Positions 1 to 11,445 of a stretch of 64,000 nucleotides of DNA are shown here, piece by piece. The notes beneath the pieces are model-generated. The model ran no database searches. It was not told where the DNA came from and saw only the letters and a program-made list of their open reading frames with translations. Both the position numbers and the translations under genes were made by a program. Origin of the DNA: Chionis minor (lineage: Eukaryota > Chordata > Aves > Charadriiformes > Chionididae); contig VZSF01011373.1 of NCBI GenBank assembly GCA_013398295.1, positions 310,001 through 374,000 of the forward strand, read 5' to 3'. Within the stretch, counting starts at the first letter, position 1. Every line of letters starts with the position of its first letter.

Positions 1-3000
1 GTTGCTTCAGGAGGGGAAGTAGGTGGAAGTAAAGGGCGTTAACAGCATCGTGCAGAAATTGAGCCACAGTTTCCCCAGTAGGGGTGTTACATTTTCAGTA
101 TCATTTATGGGAAAGATTTTCTGCCTTTGACTAGGTGCTCTCTAGAGGAGGAAAAGCGTCCTCGATCCTACCCGAGTACAGAGGGTTTGGGCTGGATCCC
201 ACCACAAAATGACAAAAAGGCTTTGTGACACGTTACCTTAGTGGTGCTGGGGCAGTTTGAGGGGCAACCTTCTTTTGGGCTCTTCGTTACTACGAGTAGC
301 TTAATTTAAGATCGGTGACTTTACACAGAGGTGGCTGCGGCGGGCTCAGACGTGGCAGTTGGGTGACTCGAGGGGAGGTGGGACCATCTGAAGCTCTTTC
401 ACTGTGGCTGCAAGGTTTGCGACAAGGTGTTGAGATGCTGGTTGGCTTTGACCAAAAAGCTTGCTGGAGGCTCGCCAGCTGCGGGACGGTCCGCTGCCAG
501 GCTGTGCAGATGTGCCTGTCCGGGGTCTCCTCTCCTGCCTGGAACCAGATGGAGAGGGTCCTTCCAGAGAGTAGTAAGATGTAAATATTTATGGGTCCTG
601 GTACCATCCTGGCTCTGAGTAAGCAGTGGAAAGCCCTGGAGCAGCTACGTATGCTGTAGGTACTGCACGCCCCGGCTGCTCGTGGCTGGCGCCTGCGGGA
701 CAGGCTCTTCTGCACTGTGTCAGAGATGGAACTACAGTCTCCTTGGATGTGACATTACAGGAGTCCCAACTTGCTCCTTTTGTCAGCGCCGTGCCTGATT
801 TCTCACTCTGCAGCTCAAGAAATTGCAAGAGGTTGGGTGCACTCCTCTGACTCTCCTTCTTCCCACTTCCTTGGCAGTCGTGTGCCGGTGCGACAGGTTT
901 AGGGGAGTTTTGCTGACTCAGGAGGTCTCCTGCCCATCCAGGTTGGAGGGTCCCAGGAGCCTGAGCCCTGTGTGGGGAGGTGAAGCTGGGAAGTGTGCGT
1001 TTCCCTTTGGTGACCTGTGGACGCACGTGGTGCCAGACGGAGCATCGGAAACGCGGCTGATCATTCCTTGTCATCCTTGGTCTGCAGAAGGAGCTTATTT
1101 TTAAAAGAAAGCCAGGACAAAGGGCTGGGTGGTTTCTTTATCTCCTCAGCCCAGAAAAGCCCCATGCTTGTCCCTTCTCATTCCAGTGTGAATATTATGG
1201 ATATCACAGTACAAATGAGACGCGTTCTGCTGCTGGGTGGGTGGTGGCTGCGAGAACAAGAGGATCCTTCTGTCTTCCATGGCGCTTGCCCGGAGCACTG
1301 CCTGCTCCCTGCCTGGGACTCCGCAGTGGGAGAGCAGATAAAGCATTAAATGAAAGTTGAATTACAGAAAGAATTCAGTGGTGAGGCAGAGGGAAGGTAT
1401 TTTAGCTGGCAATCGAGCTTACCTTGCTGGTGCTGTGAAAGCATCATTGCTGAGGACAACTTTTCTCTAAGTAAAACCCAGAAGAAAAATAATAACCTGT
1501 TTAGGTATTGAAATAATTTCTTTTCCCCTTGCTTTTCCTGATGCTGCCCTGCTTTCAGAGTAGCAGCCAGCAGGGGGGAGTGTGACTGCGCTGTGCGACG
1601 CGGCTTTCCGGCCAGCAAAAAGCTGGAGAAGTGCAAAAGAAGTTCAGAAATGAGTGTTGGGATGTGGGATGCCTTCAGACATACGCTGACAGGGCGAGGC
1701 AGTCGGCGTGATCCCGTAAAGCATGCGCCTTCACTTTCAGCTGCTTGCTGGGGGGACGAGGCAGGATGGGGCTGGACCCCATCGTGCCACCGAGCGTCTG
1801 AGGGTGCTGGATCCCCGCGGATGCGGTGGTGGGATGAGGCCGGAGGGGCTGCGGGAGCCCCTCTGCTCAACGAGGTGAGGAGGTGAAGCGGGGTACTGGC
1901 CCGTAGCCGGTCCTCCACGGTTCCTGCAGCGAGGCGACAGAGGTGCCGAGGGATGCTTACCTACTCTTCTTAGTTTAATTTAAAAACCCCCTCAAGAAAC
2001 TGAGTTGAGTATGCTCTTCTCGCAGTGCGTTCCCAAACCCGTTGGGGTTTTTTCACCCTGAAAAATGTGCATCTCTAACCGAATAACAGAATCATCACGA
2101 TCTGTCGTATATTAATCCTTCCGAGCTGTAATAATATGTTTATAAGAATAAAAATACTCTTTAGTTTTGTGGGGCTCGGCAAAATAACCTCCAACTTTGA
2201 AATCACAGAGATTTTTTTCTCTAACTCTGGGGAAAATAAATCTGTTTCCTCAGCCCAACGTTTGTTTCTGTTGTTGTGCAAGAAGAAAACATTGGAAAGC
2301 AAAGGCACGGATCTCCCTAAATGTTACTGCATGGTAACAGAAATATATAAAAAGAAAAGATGTTGCTAATTATGGGATTATAATATGATGAATTTTACCT
2401 GACAGCATCTAACCTTTTCCAGAGCAATATACAAATGATTGCAACGTGCTTGAGTAAATACAGATTTAGAAATACGTTACCAAAGCACTAGTTAATAGAT
2501 TAATTGCGTGCATGCTGCTGCTACCCATTTCTTTGTTGAACTTGGTGTCTGAAAACTGGTTATTTTATATATGTAAATAGTTTGCTTGCCTAATTACCTG
2601 CTTAGCCATTTCTCCTTCCAATTACACACGTGCGCAGTCATCGTATGGGAATTGCTAATGCCCGTGGAGGTGCAATGTTGGGCAAGGACAAGTCTTAGAA
2701 GAGGTGGGAGAGGCTCAGAACAGAGAAGAAATATTTCTCCATGTGAGAAAGACACAAAAGTTCCCCAGCTGACGGTTGCATGCACTCGGGTGTTCTCCAG
2801 TTCAGTTCTTCTTCCTTCCCCAGGGCTGAAGGAAATGCTAAAGTGGCCACTGCTGAAAATGACCCCCCAGACCAGAGAGCGTCACTGTGGGATTTGTACA
2901 TCTTCTGCAGTATCCATGTGCCATCCTTTCTTTCTCAAGTCTCTACATGCTCCGTACGGGTCCTCCGATGGCTATTGAGCCATCAAAAGCCATCTGAACC

Positions 3001-3839
3001 TCTCTGAGGGCTGTAGAAATGCACAGATGCCGTATCCAGTGTGTAACATCTAGGAGCAGGAGAGCGTCTCCCATCCCTTGTCCTCAGAATCCCAGTCCCA
3101 GAGTGACTAAAACCAGCCCCGTACTGGTGATTCACCTTCGTGTTTACAGCAGCAATTAACTTCTCTTGAAATGGACTGTGACTCCCACCAGGGAGTGCTC
3201 AGAGCAGAGCTCTGTTCATGTTCAGAGGACCCTGATATACCTCCAAAGCCTGTCAGTCCTTCATACTAGTCCTCTTTATGCTCCCTGCAAAAAGTAAAAT
3301 ATAAAACTTAAAACACTCATTAAATCGGTGCAGTCATTAACATGCTTCTTTTCCCAAGATTAGGGTGGCTGACTTCCTAACAAAAGTTAATCGCAACTAC
3401 TAAAAGAAAAGGAAAACGACCACCCTGGCACCCACCAGGCCTCCTGGTTCACTTCCCAGTTTATTCCTCTGTAACATACCAGTTCTAGAACGCAGAGCAG
3501 GATCCAGGGGTGGAAATATCAGCAGCAGAGATGGTTTCTGATTAAAAATATACCAGTGAGACTTCGGGATAGTTTGGAGATGACTCAATGTTTAAGAACC
3601 AGTGGTTCAGCAGCAGCACCAGAGCGGTATTGGATGGCGACTCATGATTATTCTAGCTCTTGTCTTAAATATTTGAAACTGCTCTGCATAAGCTGAATAG
3701 CCTCAGACATTTTGCACTGAGATTAGCTCATTTATATTATTCATTTAATAGAAGTGCTGTAGCTCCTTTAGGCCTCTCTGGTTTCCATCTGGTGATGGAC
3801 GTGGGAGTGACATGGTGCCTGTTCCTCAGGGTGAGGTCG
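1..3839. other. Non-coding single-copy sequence, no gene seen
   Basis: No ORF here has a recognisable domain. The longest open frames (up to about 190 codons, on the minus strand around 1346-1918) have no family resemblance and no splice or initiation context. Composition alternates between GC-richer blocks (about 350-1350 and 1590-1900) and AT-rich blocks (about 1960-2600). No CR1 or LTR hallmark is visible. I read it as intergenic or intronic DNA. A non-coding RNA or an enhancer could be present and would not be visible by reading. Confidence 0.6.
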
Positions 3840-3930
3840 GTAATGGTTTATGTAGTCCTGTGAGGAGCAGGGAGCTGGACTCGATGATCCTTATGGGTCC
3901 CTTCCAGTTTGAGATATTCTATGATTCTAA
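3840..3930 (+). mobile_element. CR1 LINE, short 3' end fragment
   Basis: The segment carries the typical avian CR1 3' terminus in plus orientation: a GGAGCTGGACTCGATGATCC word, then GGTCCCTTCCA, ending in ATTCTATGATTCT, which is the 8-bp-type terminal repeat of CR1. Only the last ~90 bp is recognisable, so the copy is severely 5'-truncated, as is usual for CR1. The exact 5' edge is uncertain because the sequence before about 3860 is diverged. The 3' edge is set by the terminal repeat. Confidence 0.85.
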
Positions 3931-4309
3931 GGTCTTGTAAACTTCTCAGGTCCTGGTATTACTAGTGGTCATGATAAGGGTCCTACCAAAGCTCCCCGTG
4001 GGGCTCTCAACTTACCCAAGACAGGCTGTGTTCCAAAGGCAGGAGGAGAGTGTGAGTGATGATCGTAGGAAAGGTTTGGTGCCGTGAACACAGCAAGATC
4101 AAACGAGTCTACGTATTTCTGTCCAGTTCCTCAATACATTGAGTGTTAATTCCTTCTCTATGCAGAATTGCAAACAGATGCTTGGGTAATAGAGGGCAGA
4201 GGTTTTAGACATGATGGTCCAGGCTCTGAGGCTGTTACTCAAGCTGGATTATACCCTATTTCATAAGCAATCCCACCAGCTTCGGTACAATAAACCAAAC
4301 AGTATTCAA

Positions 4310-4324
4310 GGGGGGGGGGGGGGG
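4310..4324. repeat. G15 homopolymer run
   Basis: Fifteen consecutive G residues, followed by AGGAAT, are read directly. Such a run on one strand can form a G-quadruplex and is unstable in length. The true length may differ from the assembly because homopolymers are error-prone in sequencing. Confidence 0.95.
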
Positions 4325-6223
4325 AGGAATATAGCCTGAATTAAACTGAGCACTGTGTGCAGCACTGTAAATGAAACTTGTTCCCATTGAGATGCCACTG
4401 ACAGCTTGTGCTGGAGGTGCGGCAAGGACAAAGTGGGCTTTGCTTCTTTTTGCCAGATGGTCTCATTTTCGTTTGGGTTTACAGCGCTCTTTCGCCCTTG
4501 CTCTGAGTCACTTGTGTGATTAGCGCCAACAGTTTCTGCAGGAGGCTCCACTGAGGGCGAGGAGCAAAGTGGAAACGTTCTGGCTGTGTGAGGAAATAAA
4601 AGAAAACGCAGAAACTCAGGGGGTGGTTTGGCTGCTTGGCGCTGGTTTGAGAGCAGGGCGGATGTGGTTCGCCACGGGGAGGGATGCCCTGTTGGGGGCA
4701 CGGGTGGGAGCTGCTGTGGTGTGACTATGAAAGGAGGAATCTTTGTGGCATCTCGCCACTTCTTCTCTGCAGTAAACAACCGTCTCCCTTCAACTCCCGG
4801 CGCTTGCTGCGCAGCGTGGCTCAAATTGCCCTGTTGGCTCAGGGAAAGCGTTGCCTGCGTTCCCCTTCAAATTAGGGAAGCCGTCTTGGAAAGATGGAGC
4901 TACATCCGTGTTCAGGGCAGGTAGCTCTTGCACAAGCATTCAACAAGCAACTGGGGTTGAGAGTGCTCGTGCTGCACCAGCAAACCCTCCTCAGGCTGAC
5001 ATACCGCTCCTAAGCCCGATTTTAACCCCCAGCCCCAGGATTATACAGCTCGACCACCTTGATCATGCTGGGCCTTAGTTTGCTGTTAGGAACCCAACAG
5101 CGAGGATGGCATTCAAATAAAGTAGCTAGTTTTTCTATTTCGGGACAAGATTTTCTTGGAATATTTACTCTAGAGGTGTTGATGGAACCAGCACGTTCAT
5201 GTCAAAATGTCTGACAGACACGTTGCTTTTCAAATAACCCTTTGCTCTTGAGATACTTAAAGGCTTTTCCAAACATATTCTCCTATCTCTGGGGATATAA
5301 TCTGCTTGTTTCACTTCTGGTCTGCCAAAGGCTGTCTTTTTGCTTTTGGGTGAGAATGTCACAATTTCTTCCATTTGGTGACCAGGACGTTTGCAGATTT
5401 TTATACATTTACTGTTTGTTGTGGAAATCACCGTTCAGATAGAGGTCTTCACTACAAAAATGATGTAATGTATCACCTAGTGCCATCAAATCTCTTAGGA
5501 AAAAAAAAAAAAAAGAAAGAAAATCCCAAACCCTCAAATATTTTCTCTATTGAAGACGCACAAAAGCCCGTTGCTTCTAGCAGTGTTTTAACCCCCTGAG
5601 AAAAGTGCAAGAGCCAACAGTTTTCAAAGTTATTGCGTTTGCTGTAAATGCTCCGATATTAGAGTTGCATGTGGAAGTATGCAGGTGTCGTACAGAAAGA
5701 CGAGAACCCTCACCTCGCTGGATTTGTAATCCCAAAGAGATTTTTGAGCCTTTGATGCCGCCAAGTGATGCAAAGCGTGAGGAACTTGCACTTGGCTTTC
5801 AGCCGTCCCAGTGGAAGCGTGGCTCAACTGCAATCTGACAGCGGAGCCTCTTCCTCCTCTTTGCCCCTCGGGGAGTGATCCAGACCCGTCTGCTGAGCGT
5901 AACTGCCACAAAACTCCGAATTTCAGGAACACATGCCATTTGAAAGTTGCAAAAATATATAGTTGAATCGCGTCCCCTCCGGTAACAGTTTCTAGCGTTT
6001 TATCGCGTTTCAGGGCTTACATGTGGCATTTTGTCTTTCCCTTTTTTTATGCAAACTAACACTTTATTTATAAAGATAAGAGAATTATGAAACCTCTGGA
6101 GAAAGGCCGTATTTGTGGTGCTAAATTATGCAGTAGCCCTGCCAGTGAAGCGTGTGTTCATGAACAGCAAGACGTGACACGTACTTTATTTGATGCCAAA
6201 CTGAAAGACCAGCCTTCCCTTGT

Positions 6224-6325
6224 CCGTGCCGCTGCTCCGCGCATCCTCGTTAGGCAGCGGGATGTGAGCCCTGCGGGGAGCGCAGCCTGGCGCGGTCCCC
6301 CGGGAGGGTCCGAGGGCTGGGACCA
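6224..6325. other. Small CpG-rich patch
   Basis: About a dozen CpG dinucleotides fall within roughly 100 bp, while the flanks have few. It is too short to meet usual CpG-island length criteria. It lies inside a 98-codon open frame (6087-6383) that resembles nothing known and probably exists because GC-rich DNA has few stops. It may be a hypomethylated regulatory spot or simply a GC-biased patch. Confidence 0.4.
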
Positions 6326-7837
6326 CAGCCCCATCCTGGCAGCGCTGCTGCCTTCGGGGCTTATTTCCAACTTCTGTACCTAATGACGGCCATCTGGGCT
6401 TGGGTGTGCTGTCATGTACCCGGAGCCACTTACAAAAACACAGCGATAAAATTGCAAGATGCCTGCAATCTGTTTGTAATCTTCTCCCGAATATCACCAC
6501 CTGCATCCCGCCACTGAAAGACGTAAATACTTCCTCCTGCGCAGCGCGGCTAAAACTTTCCCAAGGCTCCATTGCCAAGCGAACAGGTTTAGTTTTGCAA
6601 ATGTTGTCAAGCTGGCTTTTTTTCTTTTGCTTCCCTTCCCCCCTCCAAGAATGAAGCTTTTACCGCACCCTCCTTCCACCTCCCCCCTTTTGGCTTGCTT
6701 CTTTTTCCAGGGAGCCTGTTCAAAGCTCATCCCAAGGATTTACAAAGCCCTGGGAAACCCTGGGTTACGGCTGACCCGGAGGCCCTAGAGCAGACGAGAT
6801 GTTTTGCAGCGAAATTGTGCACAACACCTGACTTAATTCTGTATTACAGAGGGGGAGAGAGACTGTTAAATTAGGTATGTGTTTTCCAGTCCACCCGGGT
6901 GTCTTCTCTGGCTGTAACACAATCTGAATCTGAGGTAGGGAACTGGTATGAGCTATGAATACATTTATTGCAACGATAGCAATGGGATACGTAGAATGTG
7001 CACGCAATAAAAATATGGATGCCTTCCAACTGCTGTTGGCAAAACGCTTGATTTGGTTGAGATTTATCGTAACAAATCATCTCTGCTGGAGGTAGGCTTT
7101 CAAATGCCTGCGCTGCCGTACAGGCTGTCTCCCGAAGAGCAGCAGTCGCGGTGGTGGGGCTGAACTTGTGACAAACTGCAGAAAAGCTCATCCTCTGTGA
7201 CACTTGCAAAGCGGCGACGTGCCTTTCGTTTGCAGTTCTCTAATTTCCTGCGAATAATTTTATTACAGGGTTGTCCAAAGGCCTAAGCCCAGCTCAGAGC
7301 TGTGATGTACCGAACAGGCTTTCATACCATGAAAAAAAAAAAAAAAACCCCAAAAAATTAATCTGGTACAACTCAGTGCATCTCTGTGACTTTCTACAGC
7401 TATCTAGTCTGTGCAAAATATTCCAGCACTTTGCTCTCCCTGCCTCTGACCATGATCTTTGCATGGTAATTTGTATTTTGGGGTGGTTGCAGCGTCTGAT
7501 TTATACCCACGCAGCTTAATCTTAGAAGGAAATTAACACTTCTGTGGCAGCATCATTTACAAGGAATAGCATGCTTCTTGTCTAGATGATCATCATTGCT
7601 GTGACTAATTAACACAGCATGCTTAGTTGCTTTGTGCAATTGAGGGTGGAGTTCCATTTACCTCCAGTTAGACGCGGGGGAGCCTGGTGAGCCCCCACTG
7701 TACAGAGTCACCCCGGGGCTGTGCCGGACATTTTGGTGATGGCAGAACTGCTATAGGGAGTTTGGCACCTGAAACTATTTCCTTTAAAAACTCCCCCAAG
7801 GCTGAGCATTCAGAATATTTGATTAGCCGAAAGCCGT

Positions 7838-7984
7838 AACACGTCAATCACGTGTTGCCTCCGATTCTGGGTTTAAAGGGCAGAGTTATTCCTGAAGACT
7901 TATTATTAAAGGAAATTACTAGTACGGTTGGCTCAGATCTCACTAAGAAACAAGATTATAGATGAGTAATGTTACCATGGAAAG
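7838..7984. promoter_or_regulatory. Candidate regulatory block: CACGTG inverted repeat and RFX-like X-box
   Basis: A 7-bp inverted repeat (AACACGT, 5-nt loop, ACGTGTT) at 7838-7856 contains a CACGTG E-box. About 120 bp further on, 7971-7983 reads GTTACCATGGAAA, close to the GTTGCCATGGAAAC X-box bound by RFX factors. The sequence between and after is AT-rich with TAAT-type words. This is motif reading only, and single motifs occur by chance in 64 kb, so function is a guess. Confidence 0.2.
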
Positions 7985-8640
7985 CCAAACTCTTTAATCA
8001 TACCCCAGCATGTAGTAATAGAGTTTCGAAAGCCACGCTGCCAGAAAACTTAACAAAACCCAGGTGTTACGTAGATATTTTAATATTAGCAAACACTCAA
8101 GGGAACTTTTAAATGGTTGAATTCGTCATGGGGCTTTGCAGCTGCAGCAGCAAGTCCTCGCGTCTGTCCTGCATGTGTTTGATATGTATGTAAATGGCTG
8201 CACGGCTTCACAGGGCGATGAAGAATTAAATCCTACGGGAAAAGCCACCCCAAACTACCAGATTCCCTGAAATTAGGAAGTTCAGAAACACACTGCCCCA
8301 CAGAGGCTGCTGCGTTTTCTGCTGGTTCCAGTTCACAGCTGCAGTGCGTGTTACTGGTTTGGTGGTGTTCCCTAAAGAGCAGGACTCGAGCATGTTCTTG
8401 CGCTAATCCAAATCTGAGCTAGACAAGACTTGCGGCACAGTGATGGAAACCATAGGCCTGTTGTCTTCAGAAACCTCTTCTGAACAAAGGGACAGGGTTC
8501 ACCTGGGGAGCCAGGGTGCACGAATGATGTCTTCCTCCTATACAAATGATGTCTCAGCACCTCTTTCCCCTCTGAAATCATGGGTTTTGTGCTTGAGATG
8601 TGCCAGAGCTATCATGGAATCTGTTAGGAATTCTAACAGT

Positions 8641-8691
8641 GGTCTGTTAGTGGTGGTCTAAAATGGTGGTCTAAAATAGTGGTCTAAAAAT
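8641..8691. repeat. Short tandem repeat, three units of a GTGGTCTAAAA-type word
   Basis: Three consecutive copies of a unit close to TGGTGGTCTAAAA are visible, with minor variation, just after a TGTTAG/CTAACA hairpin-like word. It is a local slippage or minisatellite expansion with no evident coding role. Confidence 0.75.
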
Positions 8692-11283
8692 ACTATACAG
8701 GGAAGGAACAGTTTTTACCTGTCTCTGCCCCTGTCTCTGGGGCTTTAGGTTGGGCGCCTTTTCTTGCATCTGAGAGGAGGATTCACATCAAGGAGGACAG
8801 AGAGTAAATTACAACATCTTCCTCCTTGGTGACACGATTCACAGGTCCCTTAACGTCCTCCATGAAGGACTTCTGCCTGGAGCTCCCCAGGAGCTGTGCA
8901 GACCCAATGTTTCCCTTTGCCCTGGGGTAGGTTGGCCTTGTTTGCTTCCCAAATTTGGGCCTCTTTGGAGGAGCAGCAAGAAACTGCCGTGACAGGTCCC
9001 TGCTCCGCAGTGGTGGTTCTCAGCTGAAGACCCGCAGTGTGGGGATCTAGGTAGAAAGTGGTTGGATTTACTGAATGAACCTGTCTTATCCCATCATTGC
9101 TGGAAAACAGATATAATTTGCCAACGGTGACTTACACCAGCAGAGTTGTTGCTTGTTTTTTTGCCCAGAGAGAAAGTGAAGGAGAAGGAATAGTCACTTG
9201 CAGCCAGGTGACGGCCAGGGATTAGGAGATGCCAATGCCAAAGTTCAGGCATGGACAGATCAGAAGTTTTGGCTATGGTTTGGGGCAAGAAGTCACCCCA
9301 GTGAACTTCTACCCAGTGGGGTAGAAGCCAAGAGGATGGGCTAGAAAACTGTGCTTATTCTAGTGGAAAAATGTCTAATATCCATGTTCTGAATAGACAA
9401 AAAACCGTGATAACCCACAGTCCCCTCTTTATTTAGAACAAAATAGTCTCAAGTTCCGATGGAGCCAGGATAAATTGGCTTTTACTGTCCCCCGTAAATC
9501 AAGGCTGAGTGAAGAAGAAATCGCATCATTTGGGATTTCCTCATGTTGTGGTGGCACAATGAGAATGACTCACTTGGCCATTTTATTATAGCCACTGGCA
9601 ACCAAATGTAAATTATATACTTAAAAAATGAAGCCGATAAAAAGCAAGGAGATTTAAGTAGGAAAGTGGCACATGGCAGTCAGATTTAAAGCCGGCTGGA
9701 GGTTATGTAGTGGCAATGAGATTAGGAAACCCAAAGAGAAAGCCCTGGGACATAATAGAGCTGATTTGTTATGGGTACATAGCTGAAATAATAATAATAA
9801 AATTCTATTCTGCCTGTTGCCACACTCTTCTCCTGATCTCATAACGTTAATAAGATCGTAATGAAATGCTGGCGAATTTTGGTCTCAGTCATAAAACTTG
9901 AAGGGCGTGCTCTGGTCGTCTTCTCCTGAATGTCATAAGGCAACGCTTCTCCACGCTGCAGACTGATAATAGTTTCTTCTCATGCAATCAAGTTATGAAT
10001 ATTTTGATGCATGTTCTCTTAGTCAGGATTTAGTGCCTGAACTGTGATCAGTGTCAGTAATGAGATAATACCTTTCTTTCCCCTTCTCCCGTCTGTGCAT
10101 AAAGAACAAATATTATCAAATACAGCAAAGGGGTGAGTTTGATGGGAGCCAGGAGAACTTTTGATTGTATTCCTTTGAAGGAAGCCTGGTGCTCAGACCT
10201 GTCTGTGGACGTGTGCTGATACCTTATGGATGTGTGCTAGTAATTTCCATGATGGAAAAAAATAGTCTGTTGTCTGGGAAGACATTTCTTGGTCTGTTTG
10301 ATTTGGGTTCACGTTTCCTGAGCTCCAATTTCTGAACCCCATGGATCTGGGAAACAAAAAATGAGAGCTGTTGCAAATGGATCAGTGCAGAAGCTGGTGT
10401 AAAGAAAATATAGACAAGTTTCTTTCAAAGAGTTAGTGCAGCTTGTGAAATCGGATTCACGGCTCAACAATGTGAGCAAATGCATGGAGAGGCCGTGCCT
10501 AATCCCAAATGCTCTTGGAGTCCAAGAGCAGTCGCTCATGGATTTCAGGCTCGACGGTCAGACTGTTACAGACTCACTGATGCTTATAACTGGTGCCACT
10601 TAATCTCTTTGTCATTCACTTCTGAGTAATCCCCGTTAGGTTAGAGAATAGCTCTAGCTTTTAATTGCTCCTTTTACTCCCAACTGTGGAGGGATGCCTT
10701 CATTCCTCTCTATCCTGGGACAGGATTACTGCCTCCTCCATGGCATGTGCCTGCCCAGACCACATCATGACCTGCATGGAGGAGATGGCCACAGCCAGTC
10801 TCATCCGCTCTTCTCTTCGTTCTGCTCCTGCTTGCAATTACAGAGATCCTACTACTACTTCATGCTTTGTAGAAAGAAGTAAACATATTCTGCTGCTGTT
10901 GCAGCCCAAGTGCATTGCTTGCTAGAAGGATTGTGGATGTAACTTCCAGGCTTATTCAAAGGGAAGTTGTGCGGCTGGAGGCAGTGGTGATGGTTGCTGG
11001 TGTTTAGATACCTCCATCTGTAGCTCTGCTCCAGGAGGGACGTTGTTAAGACACCAGGTTCTAATAGAAGTTCCTGCCTTGCTGGTATCAACAACGTTTT
11101 TATTAGATACTTCTGCAGCCTCACTCCGCCACGCTGCCTGTGCCGAGTGCTGCTGCAGAAATTCCAGCTATGCAAGGTGATGCTCTTGCAGCTGTGGAAA
11201 GTTTGTAAGTTGGTAGCATGACTGCTCCAGAGATGGTTTAAACACTTCTCCTGCTGCTTGTCTCTTCCTTTACTTTCTTTGTA

Positions 11284-11445
11284 AGTTCCTCCTTCTCCTT
11301 CTCCTTCTCCCCTTTTCCTTTTCCTCCTCCTCCTCCTTCTTCATCGTCATCTTTGTCGTCTCCTCCTCCTCCTTTTCCTCGTCCTTTTCCTCGTCCTTTT
11401 CCTCCCTCCCTCCCCTCCTTTTCTCACCTCTCTCTCTCTGAGTTA
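11284..11445. repeat. Polypyrimidine (CCTTTT / CTCCTT / TCCTCC) low-complexity tract
   Basis: About 160 bp of the plus strand is almost entirely C and T, built from CTT, CTCCTT, TTTTCCTCG and CCTCC units and ending in a (TC)n run. The complementary strand is therefore a purine tract. Such asymmetric tracts with partial mirror symmetry can form intramolecular triplex DNA. The ORF over it is an artefact of composition. Confidence 0.9.

Larger units (their letters stand above)
3931..11283. other. Non-coding sequence with short repeats and a CpG-rich patch, no gene seen
   Basis: No protein family is recognisable in this stretch. It holds a G15 homopolymer, two A-runs (about 5500-5513 and 7331-7345), a CpG-dense patch near 6224-6325, a motif-rich block at 7800-8010 and a short tandem repeat at 8641-8691. 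ORFs of about 100-170 codons (for example on the minus strand at 4306-4824 and 6186-6578) show no domain and look like chance openings in GC-richer sequence. Confidence 0.55.

Noticed and set aside
1567..1585. CTCF-like CCAGCAGGGGGG word
   Set aside because: It lacks the rest of the core motif and is no better than expected by chance in GC-rich sequence.
1346..1918. 190-codon open frame on the minus strand
   Set aside because: No family resemblance, biased composition and no splice or start context.
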